From Panorpa germanica (lineage: Eukaryota > Arthropoda > Insecta > Mecoptera > Panorpidae): a stretch of 64,000 bases of DNA. The notes under the pieces were generated by a model, which was not told the DNA's origin, made no database searches, and saw only the letters and a program-made list of their open reading frames with translations. Made by a program: the position numbers and the translations under genes. Numbering within the stretch: the stretch's first letter is position 1; each line of letters starts with the position of its first letter. The stretch spans positions 13,961,807 through 14,025,806 of the forward strand of contig OY783206.1 in the NCBI GenBank assembly GCA_963678705.1, given 5' to 3'. Shown here piece after piece: positions 21,578 through 33,217 of this stretch.

Positions 21578-21579
21578 AT

Positions 21580-21690
21580 CACTCAATAAGTTCAACTTTC
21601 AAACGATATGTGCCAAAATTTCACGTAATCCCGACCATTAGTTTACGATTGCAGTAGCTTTAGTGACGCTACTTTCTAAAATTCTAGGAA
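21580..21690 (+). repeat. Mariner-derived terminus fragment
   Basis: ATCACTCAATAAGTTCAACT followed by TTCAAACGATATGTGCCAAA and TAGTGACGCTACTTT matches the outer 100 bp of the mariner-derived elements at 45209 and 54719. It sits between two pieces of the GACATCCAACA family, so it probably inserted in or beside one of them. Confidence 0.65.
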
Positions 21691-21696
21691 TTTTTA

Positions 21697-21830
21697 AAAA
21701 TTGCGTAAGTAAGGGTTTTATTAGTGTCGCATGTTTATGTCGCACTAGTCTGTACGTTAAAAGTACAACACATTTAGTACACTCATGTCTAAATAATGTC
21801 AACTTATGAATGAAAATATATATCACCAAT
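21697..21830 (+). repeat. GACATCCAACA-family right-half fragment
   Basis: Repeats the text of 21415-21530 almost word for word (AAGTAAGGGTTTTATTA, GTCGCACTAGTCTGTACG, TACAACACATTTAGTACACT). It is either a second truncated copy or a local duplication. Confidence 0.75.
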
Positions 21831-22624
21831 CATAACGACGTCAGTGAAAATTATAGGCACTTGGTGGTAAAAATTTACCTTTTAACTCTTCTCAGGGATT
21901 GTTAAGCTTTAATTTACTTATCTGTAAGGTAATAAAAATATAAAAATAATTAAATACGTAATCTGCTAACAGTATAACGCAAATATTCAGTTTACCAGGT
22001 TCATTATAATACCTTCATTATAATATTTTCATGTTATAATGCACTAATTACTTAAGTACGAGTGTACCAGCCTCCCCACAGATGGCGCCACGGGCGCACA
22101 GGAGGTCGTCGTTGCACACAATAAAAAAATGACCAACTAAATGTAGTATTTTTTTATTATTATTTAAATAAACTAACAATGCAGAGATTGTTGAAATTAA
22201 AATAAATAAAAATATATTGCATAAATAGTGGGATAGTGGTAAGAGAAAAGGGGTTAGGGGATGGTAAATACAGAATATAATATTAAAATAAAACAAGCAC
22301 AGCAACCTCATACAATGTTAACCTCAAAAATAAAATAATAAAAATGTATAAGCTACAGATAAATATTATTAGCATCTATCCAGTGGCATTGTACGAGTAA
22401 ATAACGAATATTGGAAAATAGTCAAATAAAAAAAATGAATGGAAATAGATACTGTTTGCAGTGGCGGGTGTTATTCGGTGAAAAATAAGAAAATTTACAT
22501 TTTACGCTAATGTTTGTGGGCATTGCGCCAGTGGACTGAGTGGATGGAACGATATGGGGACATTTCTTAATATATGGGCTTATCAGAAGTCTGGATATCA
22601 GCGAGCAATTATTTTTTCATGTCT
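21831..22624. other. Unassigned sequence
   Basis: The 87-codon minus-strand frame at 22048-22311 is a hydrophobic translation of AT-rich DNA without a recognised domain. Nothing else is supported. Confidence 0.4.
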
Positions 22625-22757
22625 TGATGAACCATGTCTTGATTTCTATAAAACTATCCTATAACCTTGATAAATTTAGCTATCAGCATCTCAAATATAC
22701 AACTATTTTTTAATAATTTGAAAAATTATAGGAGATATTAGCAATTAAAATTGCTAT
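22625..22757 (+). repeat. GGGCTTGTGTCC-family partial copy
   Basis: CTTGATTTCTATAAAACTAT, then TTGATAAATTTAGC and ACTATTTTTTAATAATTTGA match the left third of the copy at 24044-24675. Truncated on both sides. Confidence 0.6.
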
Positions 22758-22907
22758 AATGGTCCAACCATTATTAAAGAAAAACTTGATGAGACTTAGA
22801 GAACAATATTAAAAATGTAATAAATTGTTTAAGTAAGGAAGAACGGAACGAAGAAACTAATAACAAATTAAGGCAAGCGAAACCATCAACTTGTAAGCAA
22901 GAGTTAA

Positions 22908-23433
22908 ATATCATTCCCACTCACCGCTTTAATTTACTTTTGTATTTTGTATTTAATTTAAATTGTTTAGCATATGGCAATACGGTACAATCATTCACAG
23001 TACCATTTTTAATTTAATTTATTTTTTAAGTTTTCATAGTTTTTTTAGAACCTTATAAGGTCCAATGTTTTAAAAATGTTAAATTAAGAAAAACTATATT
23101 ATGTTATAACGTCCAAAATGTGACAATCTGTCAAAATGCAGTAGGATTTACTTTTAAAAGAAGTTTAATATCAGTTTTTGAAAAATATAGAAGTGAAAAC
23201 AATTTCTATTACTAATTGTTATTAAAAATAGCAATTTTTATTATTTCACATACAATTTTGACAAACTGTCAAAATTTATATTACTAGCGATGCATACACA
23301 CCAACTAAATTAACTAAACTTAAATTAAAACACAAATGTGAAAAGGAATGCTTAAATGAAAACCTGAAATCTAGATTACAATATTAAATAAAAACAGTAA
23401 ATTAAATATCAAAACATTGAGTAGGAATGGGAC
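22908..23433 (-). mobile_element. CCCACTCACT-family MITE copy 3
   Basis: A 526-bp copy in reverse orientation to copy 1. It starts ATATCATTCCCACTCACCGC and ends TTGAGTAGGAATGGGAC, flanked by TTAA on the left and TTTA on the right. Internal text (TGACAATCTGTCAAAATGCAG) is as in copies 4 and 5. Non-coding. Confidence 0.83.
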
Positions 23434-24043
23434 TTTACCAGTCGGATTAAATAGAAGGTTGAAAGTAGTAATATGTAGACTCATGATAGGTCATACAAAT
23501 CTCATTCATACCTACTTATTCAAAAGAGAATCACAGTCAACTAATATGTGAACAATGTATCACTCTACTAAGAGTAAAGCATATTATTCTTAAATGATTG
23601 AAGTACTCATCATACAGATAAAACTGTAATATGCCTGAAGACTATAAGCAGATATTTGAAAGCAGAGAATTTAAAACTTTATTGACTGTATCAGTAAATC
23701 TAATTTAATCTTTTTATTTGAAGTACCCATACTCGTATCTATAAATTATAAATTATGTATTACAAATGTTTATAAATGTATATATTGTTTTAAGTGCTAA
23801 TTATAAACTAACTTAACTATAACGATAATTATAACTCAAAACTTGATTCATTCAAATGAATATTTGTTCCTATTCTGTTTTCTTTTATGAATTGCAATCT
23901 CTTTTATGTGTAAGCAAGATTGTGGCAATGTACAAAGAGATTAATAAGAGTGCAACGTGAACATACACACAGATACCACTTTCATCTGACTCAAATAATA
24001 CAAACAGTTTTAGATACCTATGTTTTATAAAATATTTTATTGT
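23434..24043. other. Unassigned AT-rich sequence
   Basis: No feature that I can support in about 600 bp. Confidence 0.4.
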
Positions 24044-24675
24044 ATTAATGGGGTTGTGTCCTATGTCTTAATTTCTATAAAAGTGTACTATATATTGATA
24101 AAGTGGGTTACTAGAACCTCAAATATTCAATTATTTTTTAATAACTCCTTATATGTTAAGAAATATTAACAATTAAAAAAGTCATTTTGTTTCTTTAATT
24201 ATTAAAGGGATTCAACGTAGTGCACATTCCAAATGCATGTGACATCATAACCGCTACCAACGTTACAGCTCATAAATCTCTGCTATATGTATTTATATAT
24301 CAAAATATCAAATATTATTTACAGCTATTTCAAGGAACAATAAAATTTAAATATTATGTCTGCTTTAGCAGGGTTAAATAATATGAAAACTTATTATTCT
24401 TTGACTTGACTTGTCTCTTTCGACTACCAACAGCTACAATACATTACCACAGCACTGACCTACTCAACAAATAACTGACGTTAAAATGCATTTCATGTCA
24501 TACAAATATGGCCGACCATTTCTAGCGCTAAAACTACAATTCATTTTTAATTGGTATATCTCTGTCAACATTTAGATATTTAATAAAATAGACACGCTAA
24601 TACATATTTATTAACATCAATTTCAATCAACATTTGAAAAATTGACCAATAAAAAATGAGGACACAAGCCCATTA
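24044..24675 (-). mobile_element. GGGCTTGTGTCC-family MITE copy 2
   Basis: Ends are AATGGGGTTGTGTCCTATGT and, inverted, AATGGGCTTGTGTCCTCATT. It aligns end to end with 17504-18192 in reverse, sharing CAGCTATTTCAAGGAACAAT and the TAGCGCTAAAACTACAATTC block. About 632 bp, non-coding. Confidence 0.77.
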
Positions 24676-25030
24676 TTTATAACTATAAAAATTAGGTATT
24701 GAAATACAAAAATTCCATTAGTTTTCAAAATGTTATGCACATTTCATTTACCGCTTACTTTATAGTAATTTAATCCTAATTTACATTTGTTATGTTGCTC
24801 GCGTTCGGATCACTAGTAGAGAAATCCGTGACTATGCAGTATACATATAACTATTATCAGGACCTTCCTGATAAAATTCATCATTCCAGGGATACTTGAG
24901 ACCGAGACTAAGATAAAGTGGTCTTAAGACAGTCGTGTCTCCACTCTCCAGTGTACGTTCACGTTTAGTTTTACAACAGCATAAATATTAACATAATATG
25001 CAGTATATGTTAATATGTTATACTCTAAAG
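24676..25030. other. Unassigned sequence
   Basis: No feature recognised. Confidence 0.4.
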
Positions 25031-25522
25031 TATGGTACACATACGTGCGACTAAACATGCGACATGCAACTTAATACATCGGAAGCTTTAATATTTCGAA
25101 CGAATTATTTCAACCTGCTTTAGAAAAAAAATATATTTACAATAAAAAGCGAACGAATGAGAAGTAATTTAATTTATTTGATTTGTACATTTTCAATTAT
25201 TTTTGTTTATTTACTAAACACAACTAAAAAAAAACGTCAACGCACAATGAGATTGTACTGGAAACTGAGTAGGTACTCGTCCCTTTTGTTCGAGATCACA
25301 TTCAAAACAATAATTTCTTTAGATATTCTGACTTGACTTTGAAACATTTTTGTTCCATAAAAATACTATCTAGAATTTAAAAAAATAGCATAAGTAAGGA
25401 TTTCATTAGTGTCGCATGTTTATGTCGCACTAGTCTGTAAGTTAAAAGTACAACACATTTAGTACATTAATATCAACTTATAAATAAATGTTGGATGTCG
25501 CATGTTTATGTCGTGCCAGTCT
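25031..25522 (+). mobile_element. GACATCCAACA-family MITE copy 2
   Basis: Left TATGGTACACATACGTGCGA and right TGTTGGATGTCGCATGTTTA. The interior matches copy 1 (CAATGAGATTGTACTGGAAA, AAAAATACTATCTAGAA, GTCGCACTAGTCTGTAAG). About 490 bp, with no coding frame. Confidence 0.74.
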
Positions 25523-26381
25523 GTACGAGGCATAACATGTCACAATATTGAAACGTTGGCGGGTTAAAGGTCAAATTCCAGAAATTCGGAGACTGACGCA
25601 GACATTTCAACATCGCAACACAACCGCCTGCGGCTGTGTGCATACTCGTACCCATGTTAAGGTCCGTTGCATATAAAATTGCATTTTTCTAAACATTTTT
25701 CATATAATGTGAGTTCATTTAAAAATATTTCAATGCATTTTCAATGAATTCTAACCACCGTATTGCATTGCAGCGGATCGTATCGTATCGCCTCGTGTTT
25801 TTTATTTTACTCCAGTTACATCAAATTTAATTACGAATTTAAACGAACATTTCCGAACAAAACCGAACTTTTAAATTAAAGTGAAATTGAATTATTTTTG
25901 TAAAACAGTATATTTTATTGTCTTTTGTTTTGTTTCTTTTGTACTTATTTTTCTTAAGCGATTGGAACAAGAAAAAACTATTTAAAAGTTTATTTTTATA
26001 ACGACATGCAGTATTGTGTACTGTGCGATACTGGATACTGCATGGGTTCTTGTATTTTATTGTATGTACAAGTTTTTCAATTATGTTATAAAAGTTTGTT
26101 AATTTTCTTGTATATTATTACAAAAAACTTTATTTATTTTTATCTTCGAAGTCACTTTTCTATTTCATTTAAATTTTTCTTATTAGCGGTGCGCGATGCA
26201 ATTTATAAGATGTAATTTTATTATTATTTGTTTGCATTTTATGTCTGGAAAGGGATGAGGAATAAAGCCCTATTCCCACCTACCATTTCAGTTTTCAGTT
26301 TGAATATACGTCGTGTGCCATAAACATACCTTTTATAATAATTATTATTATCTTTTATAATATAAATTATTATATTTAGTA
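25523..26381. other. Unassigned sequence with a solo MITE end
   Basis: Mostly AT-rich. At 26262-26290, AATAAAGCCCTATTCCCACC resembles one end of the CCCACTCACT family, without a partner. The 69-codon frame at 26006-26215 is unsupported. Confidence 0.4.
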
Positions 26382-26460
26382 CTAGCTATGCCTGGCCACG
26401 CATTGCTGTGGCTCAGTCTGATATGAAATGAATAGGAAAGTAAAGAAAATCACGTCACTT
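26382..26460 (-). mobile_element. Helitron 3' end, reverse orientation
   Basis: On the minus strand the sequence runs through GCCACAGCAATGCGTGGCCA to GGCATAGCTAG|T. GCCAC and GTGGC form a perfect 5-bp stem just before the CTAG terminus, a Helitron hallmark. The internal text CTCAGTCTGATATGAAATGA recurs at 29695-29760. The 5' end was not identified, so the element's true length is unknown. Confidence 0.72.
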
Positions 26461-27694
26461 TACTACTCCTGTCTGTCTGCTTGGCTGATTGACTAGGGCT
26501 TCACACGAGACGAGATAATGCGAGAGTTTCAAAAACCTCGCCTTGTTCTCGTTAATTTAGAAAAAAAAGTATTGTTTTAGTCTTACACATTTGATAAGCA
26601 CATTTAATAGGCACAGACCGCTGTGTATTCGGGCACGATTCATGAGCCAGTGGTATAATTAAAATAACCTTCTAAATTCTGTTAATAAATTTAATATTAT
26701 GTATTAGTATTTGGATTTTTTCTCTCCCTACTCAGTTAAAGAGCAATTTCCTAATTTGTGCGATACTTGACTTGACTTACTTAAAGGACTTTTAAAGTTT
26801 ACTTTCTATAATTAGGCGATCATATTCTAAATATAAATGGAACAGACCTTTGAGAACCTCTGGATTGAATAAATAATCAAGATATAGTACTGTAGCTACA
26901 TCATTTCCAACAAGAGCTCACCACAAAAATTTCAATACTTTTTGCTTGTTATTTCGTCGCAGCTACATTTCTTTTCTTGTGAATTAATAGCATCGCAACG
27001 CAGCAGTATTTCTTTAACCACTCGAAAAAGAATTTCCTCCTTCAAAACTGAGAAAAGTTTAATGGAAACCCAAAGCCCACAATATAAACCATGGAATTAA
27101 CGAATAAAACATTTTTTTTTATAAATGTGAAGTTCTTTCAAGAATTTCCTTTAAAATTAAAGTCATTTTAATGTTTCAATGACATTTTCAAGTGGTTACA
27201 ATCCAGCTTACTAAAAACCTAACATAAATCTTTCTCCCTAGCTCAGCCCTCTCTCTCTCTCTCTTCCTAAATATCTTTTACTTTTTACTGTTTAATATCA
27301 TCTGAGTTTTTCACAGTTTTTCCCGGTTTTCCTGTTGTGTATTTTCTTCTGCTGTTGCTCTGTATCTACTGATAACAAACTTGGCAAAGGATTCCACAAC
27401 TCATAGAATGTTCAATGTTGTTCTTTCCGGTTTTGTTTTTGTCTAACCACTTCCGGTGATTCGGTCCAAGTAATTCATTTTTTATTTACCACGATAATAA
27501 GAATCTATCTTTAAGGGCCCAATATACACTTAAATACATTGTATTGGCAATTGGTTCGGCCAACAAGCTTGATCGTTTGTGGGTGCAATGAACAAGATCT
27601 TTTAAGTGGCTCTGCTTAGTCTTAGAGTCGACACGTACTTTGGATATACTTTTGATCGTACAGTTTATCTTATAACTGCGTATTATAATGTTAA
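26461..27694. other. Unassigned sequence
   Basis: A short CT microsatellite lies near 27250. GGGCTTCACACGAGACGAGA at 26497 resembles TTCACACGAGGCGGAG (inverted) near 36588, hinting at a further small family. No gene is supported. Confidence 0.35.
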
Positions 27695-28229
27695 GTATCA
27701 TTCCCACTCACTGCTTTAATTTAATTTTGTATTTTGCATTTAATTTAAATTATTTAGCATATGGGAATACACGTAGCATTCACAGTACCATTTTTAATTT
27801 AATTTATTATTTAAGTTTTCACAGTTTTTTTTTAGAACCTTACAAGGTCCAATGTTTTAAATTAAAAATATATTAAATTAGGAAAAATATTATATTATAA
27901 CCTCCAAAATTGTCTGTCAAAATGCAGTAGAATTTATATTTAAAAGAAGTTTAATGTCAGTTTGTCAAAAATAAAGAAATAAAAACAATTTCTATTACTA
28001 ATTGTTATTAAAAACAGCAACTTTAATTATTCTACCTTCAATTTTGTCCAATTGTCGAACTGTCAAAATTTATATTACTAACGATGCATGCGCATCAACT
28101 ATATTAATTAAATTCAAATTAAAACACGAATGTAACTAGGAATGCATTTTCTTAAAACCTGAAATCTATATTAAATTATTAGATAAAAACAGTAAATTAA
28201 ATATCAAAACATCGAGTGGGAATGAGGCT
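27695..28229 (-). mobile_element. CCCACTCACT-family MITE copy 4
   Basis: A 535-bp copy in reverse orientation. Left flank TTAA then GTATCATTCCCACTCACTGC; right end ATCGAGTGGGAATGAGGC with flank TGGT. The interior matches copies 3 and 5. The 62-codon frame at 27688-27876 is inside it and is not a gene. Confidence 0.83.
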
Positions 28230-28534
28230 GGTATTATATAATACTTAATCATTTTTAAATAATGAATTCCAATCGTATATGTATGTTGTCGGGTCTCTTC
28301 ACCTATCTGTATGTGCAGAAGTTCCACTGAGGAATGAATACGTTCTCTCTTCAATTCCGAAATTCTAACTGTATCCAGCAGTTGCCCTCAGACACACGTC
28401 CTGTGGTCAATAAGTCACTGCATCAGCATTCTGAGAATAGGATGTTCCTCTGCATGATGTCATGGTCAGCCCCAGATTGAAGTCACAGCATTTTAGTAGT
28501 AGCGAGGAAACAGTTAAACTTCAGTCCAGAAAAA
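28230..28534. other. Unassigned sequence
   Basis: No feature recognised in about 300 bp. Confidence 0.4.
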
Positions 28535-28880
28535 TAGAGGATTTGCGGAAAGGAGATAAGGACAAGAGGTGGATGACGGAGATAGAGACAATAATAAAAT
28601 AGTAAAGGAAGAGAGTTAAGAAGAAATAGTAAAGTAAGAGAGTCAAGAAGAAATAGTAAAGGTTGAGTGTTTATGCCTGTAATAGACATAAGTGGAGAAG
28701 TGAAAACGAAGAAAGAAGGCAGGAAGGATAGTGAAAAGATAATAGAGGGTTTGTCGAGAGGAGACTAGGAAGGCAAGAGGTGATAGATAGAGAAGGAGAA
28801 GCAGGAAACGGTGTGAATAAAGGAGGAGTAGGGGTCATAAAGAGAGAGGACCAAGAAAGGAAGAAACAGAAAGTACTATT
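28535..28880 (+). repeat. Purine-rich tract with a 27-bp tandem repeat
   Basis: About 340 bp in which the + strand is strongly dominated by A and G. At 28601-28662 a 27-bp unit beginning AGTAAAGGAAGAGAGTTAAG is repeated 2.3 times with two changes. No frame is open across it on the + strand. Confidence 0.75.
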
Positions 28881-29694
28881 TGAAGTAGTAATTGTCTAGA
28901 ATAGTTTAAGTTTAGTTTTAACTTTGAATTTATATGAAATGCATTAAGAAATATAATAATGTAGATTGTAAAGCCGAAAGGCACACAATTAATATAATAA
29001 TAAAATAGTAGTAGTGTTATATTCATGGCCAAATAGAGTGAACACAACTCATACTTCTCTTTTTCGGAAATGTTCACAGTTGAACTGGACGATCGATATA
29101 ACAAATTTTAGATTTTTGTTTTAAATTATGAGGATGATGTAATGAGCATCCATCTTTACTGTATGTATGTCTAAAGCATACTCGTAAACACACAAATGCA
29201 TATTTAAGCGTAATTTATAAAACAAGACAAAGAAGTAGTTAATTAGAAAAAGTGCTCCACTCCAGCTGAAGAGGTTAAAGTTCAAATGTTATTATACACA
29301 TTGCATAGAAACATAGTTCATTAAAAGTCGGGTTAATAAGCACTTCTTAGCAGTAAAAATAATGAAGAAAGTGCGTGCGCATGGTGAGATGTTAACAAAA
29401 CCAGGGTCGCCATAAAACAGAAGAAAAAAACATTGAAAAAAGCGCCATGAATATTATATGAAGATATATTATTATTTTGTGTGAAACGAGGGAAGTGCGG
29501 CGAACATATCACGTATTTAATTCGCTTGTTAGCATTTGTTATACTTCCTCTTTCTTGCGTTGATTAGTTTCACTAATGATATAGTTGTAGTTTTATGATT
29601 AACTTTTTATATTTATGTATTTATAATTATTGAAAGAATTAGTGAAAGCCCAATTAGTGAAAGAAACTGCTGCTTGTTTTTATATGACTATTCT
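28881..29694. other. Unassigned AT-rich sequence
   Basis: The 89-codon minus-strand frame at 28835-29104 is hydrophobic but has no recognised domain, and I do not call it. Nothing else is visible. Confidence 0.4.
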
Positions 29695-29760
29695 ACTAGC
29701 TATACTTCGTTGAGGCTCAGTCTAATAAGAAATGAATGGGGAAGTAAATAAAAGACACAC
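29695..29760 (-). mobile_element. Decayed Helitron 3' end, second copy
   Basis: ACTAGCTATACTTCGTTGAG, then GCTCAGTCTAATAAGAAATG and GGGAAGTAAA align with 26381-26450 in the same orientation. The hairpin region is partly deleted. CTAG with a flanking A fits a reverse-oriented Helitron terminus. Confidence 0.6.
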
Positions 29761-30208
29761 ACACAAAAACAAACAACGATCAACTGGAAAGAAACGAAAG
29801 AAAACACGAGCGTATTCGAATGTAATGTTGTGTCATAATTTCATAGTAATCGACCGATTACTATACGAGTTCTGCGAGCACAAACTAATAAAACAAATAA
29901 AGCAAATAAATCAAAAGCTGTGATTCTATGTAACTGGCTCTATCTAATCCGTAAGACTGCTTTATTTAAAATAGATCGGTACGCACACTATGTGTGATAT
30001 TGCTATCTCGTTCTATCATACTGTTCTTAGTATCTTTTATAAATTTTTACCTAATTTGGGGCTAATTTTGTTTTTTTCAGTAAATATTCATCAAAATTTC
30101 ACCATTAAACCACCGTTTGGATAACGTCACAATTTAATACACATAAAGATGGCCAATTCATATGGCGCACCGGCAACAGTAAAGTTCAAATGTAACCTCA
30201 CTGCTTAA
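29761..30208. other. Unassigned sequence
   Basis: The lysine-rich frame at 29732-29923 translates an A-rich stretch overlapping the Helitron relic. It is not supported as a gene. Confidence 0.4.
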
Positions 30209-30770
30209 GGAGGTATTGTGACGGTACGTCCAAATAGTTTACTGTACTGTACATGCAAAAAGTTTATCTCTCGGTAATACGAAATACGAAATATACGAGG
30301 CACGAACAAATATTGATACTGTACCTTTGAAGTTTTTCAGTTTTCAATCAAATGGCTTTTTGCCTGTTAAAATGATTTTTTTATGCATACGAGTATAATA
30401 GTTTATTCAAATTGAATATTTTAAAACGGTAATAATAAATTTGACAACGTTGCCAAAAGACATATTTGATTTATTCATTTCTTGGAGTACAAATTTGAAT
30501 TTTTCTCGCTATTTGTCTGGTTACAAGTTGCCTATTCACAGCCCACATTTACTGTTTCTTACTCGCTTTTTGTAAATAATTTAAAATTATTTTCGTAAAT
30601 AGGTATCCTTTTGATAATATTCTTTTTTTAATAGTTTCAAAGAAGATTTTTTTATATACACGTAGTTTTTGAAAACTGTGTCACCATTTTTTTCATAATT
30701 AAAAGTTATAATATGTAGTGAAATTGAGCTTAAACTTATGATATATATGGAAATTGTCACTTTTATTTTG
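30209..30770 (+). mobile_element. GGAGGTACAGG-family MITE copy 2, 3'-truncated
   Basis: TTAA at 30205-30208 is followed by GGAGGTATTGTGACGGTACG and then the diagnostic AAAAAGTTTATCTCTCGGTA. Similarity to 7570-8298 runs to about 30770 (GTGAAATTGAGCTTAAACTT, ATATGGAAATTGTCAC). The right terminus is not present. Confidence 0.78.
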
Positions 30771-31782
30771 TACATGTACAGTTACAAATACAGGCGTTTC
30801 TTTCACGTTTTTAATATTGAAGACTTGAATGATTTCAAGACATATGTAATACAAATTAATTTTGGTATAACAAATTCTTATTCTCTTCATCATAGATTAT
30901 AACAATAGTAACAATTAAAAACAATACACTTACCTCACCTTCAAAAGTTGAAAATAACCACAATATCTATATACGTCAGCCTCGTCATTGTTATGTATTT
31001 CTGTTTGTTTCCTATTTTGAATAATAGATGGCCTTTTGTTTTCATTTTAACATAAAAACCTCATTGTGTTTTGGGTTGTTGTATTGTTTGTAATACTATT
31101 TTTAAATGCACAAAAAACATGTAGCATAACCAGCTGTCAATTCTAATATTAGTTGATATTTATATGTCTCAGATATTATGGAGCGTTTCCACTGGTGTAA
31201 TTTTTAATTAAAACATTGTTTATTAATTATTATAATTTGTTACCTAACGAAATTGTAGACTCCATCTAGTATGCCATCACCGAACCAACTCTAAACCCAG
31301 GCCAGTTTTAGGTAAAGTTTTCTTGGAAAACTTTCTTACTACTTTCAGCGAGCATCCGAGGAAACTCGAGAACTATCGAAGGATGGCTTGTTTAGCACAA
31401 AATTGGGAAAGCAACAGGAGAAACAATTTTGTGGTCTAAGGTGTTTTTATTATATTTTATTACTTTCAATAAGGTCAAAATTTACCCTCGCTATCAAGTA
31501 TATTAACTGAAGTGATTAAATTAGAAAGAACGCAGAAGTTCTCTCACTCAGGAATCGACATTTTCAGTAGGGTGTCTTCGAGTTGTTTCGCATTGGTACA
31601 CCTAAATGAAATTTCTACTTTTATGTTGAATGGTGAATCAATATTGTGAAAGATTCCTCTGTTCATACGTCCGTGTTCATTTTATAATTAACATGCATGT
31701 TTTTTGAAGCACCGCTTTCCCTTTATACAGGTATTATATTTTTCCAAGCGGTACTTTGTGAAATTCATAGTTCTTTGCTGTA
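30771..31782. other. Unassigned sequence
   Basis: About 1 kb without a supported feature. The two minus-strand frames near 30587-30893 fall in AT-rich DNA and show no motif. CGCATTGGTACACC near 31590 weakly recalls text near 48360. Confidence 0.35.
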
Positions 31783-32172
31783 TTGATAAACATTAAATTA
31801 CAAACTTCCACTCTTAAGAAAGCTTACTTGCAAGAAGCACATGTTATACAACTGAGGAAAATGTACTGGCTGATAGGACGTAAGTCACAACTTGATAGCG
31901 AAAACAAACTCCTACTTTACAAATTCATATTTAAACCGGTATGGTCTTACGGTATCCTCTTATGGGATACTGCATCTACCTCTGACATTGAAATAATCCA
32001 AAGATTCCAATCTAAAATAGTGAGGATTGTCACGAATGCACCATGGTTTGTACTTAATAACATAATACATCGGGATCTGGATATACCCACAGTTTATGAA
32101 GAAATAGTGCTTAGAATCAAAGCATACAAAGAGAGAATACTTGAACCGGAAACTTGTCCAATAATTCCGTAG
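31783..32172 (+). pseudogene. Jockey-type LINE ORF2 C-terminal fragment
   Basis: An open frame of 129 codons. It contains QLRKMYWLIGRKSQL, then KLLLYKFIFKPVWSYGILLW, IEIIQRFQSKIVRIVTNAPW and NIIHRDLDIPTVYEEIVLRI. This is the thumb/C-terminal part of jockey-clade reverse transcriptases (LRKMYWLxGRKSxLxxENKLLLYK, KPxWTYGIQLWG, IQRFQSKxLRxxxNAPW, IHRDLxIPTVxEEI). It ends at a stop before the usual LKRxxPxDL tail. A short related stretch (YADLKRKYLRS) follows the stop. The reverse transcriptase active site is absent. A close relative lies at 38205-38470 on the other strand. It is a 5'-truncated copy. Confidence 0.9.
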
Positions 32173-32339
32173 TATGCAGACTTAAAAAGAAAGTACCTCA
32201 GGAGTCAGTACCTATTAACCAACTAATCAGAAAATAAAATCTATTGAAATTGAGGATTGAGGCACCCCGCGCAAGACAATTTATTATTTTTACATACCTA
32301 TCACTGAATGTCCTCTAAGCTAAGTACTATTGATTGATT

Positions 32340-32680
32340 GATTACATTGCTAATGAAGGGTTTTCGAGTTATGAATAAAAACAAAAAAAAAACCTCAAGA
32401 AATTCTCATAAGTTCTACAGTTTTTATCACATAAAGTTGAAATAGTGCTAAAACGACGTATTTTTGCTATTTAGAACATTCTCCATAGAACTGAGAATCA
32501 GAAAATATTTTTTAAAAATCGCTGTTACTTGTGTAATCTTATATCTACATAAAAGCAATGTACTGGACATGTGTGTATAACGCCTCCTTACATAGTTTAG
32601 TGCCTATAGTTTACATTGCTAATGAAAGGTTTTCGAGTTATGAACAAAAATAAAAAAAAAAAAACAATCAATCAATGTAA
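32340..32680. repeat. Dispersed repeat with an internal 267-bp duplication
   Basis: TTACATTGCTAATGAAGGGT at 32343 and TTACATTGCTAATGAAAGGT at 32610 each continue TTTCGAGTTATGAAYAAAAA and an A run. Between them lie TTTTTATCACATAAAGTTGA and ATAACGCCTCCTTACATAGT, both also in 8571-8760. It looks like about 1.3 units of a tandem arrangement. Confidence 0.72.
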
Positions 32681-33138
32681 CAATCAATGTAATCAAATAA
32701 GTGTACTACATCTTAGTCATATGTCGCAAGTAATCGGTGCCAGTTTGAGAGAGCCCTAAAGCTACTCGAAGTCAGGAAAGTATCTTAAAGAAAATGAAAA
32801 TTCGTTAATTGAGATTCATCGGTAAAGCGAACTCAAATAAACAAAACCAAGAATATTTTTTTAAGGTTTTATAAAGTTTGTTTTTCCTTCAGCAACAACG
32901 CCTCTTTATCAATTTCCATCATGCTATAACTTTTCCATTGAACCCTAATATAAGTAAAAGGTTTTTCTAGAATAGAAATTTAAAAAATAAGTTTTCTTAT
33001 TCGCCGTATATACTCAGTCTTATATTCCACATTCCAAATCTGCGAAGCAACAAACATTCAATATTTTTCAATATTGAAAACTAAATATGAATATTATTCA
33101 ATATAGTACACACTGCGTGCTACTGCTGCTGCATTCAA
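32681..33138. other. Unassigned sequence
   Basis: No feature recognised. Confidence 0.4.
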
Positions 33139-33217
33139 TACACACACACACACATCACACACACACATGCACACACAGGCACACACATGCACACACAGGC
33201 ACACACATGCACACATG
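33139..33217. repeat. CA-rich tandem repeat
   Basis: (CA)n passing into about three copies of a 20-bp unit ACACACATGCACACACAGGC. The overlapping His/Thr-rich frame is an artefact of the repeat. Confidence 0.95.
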
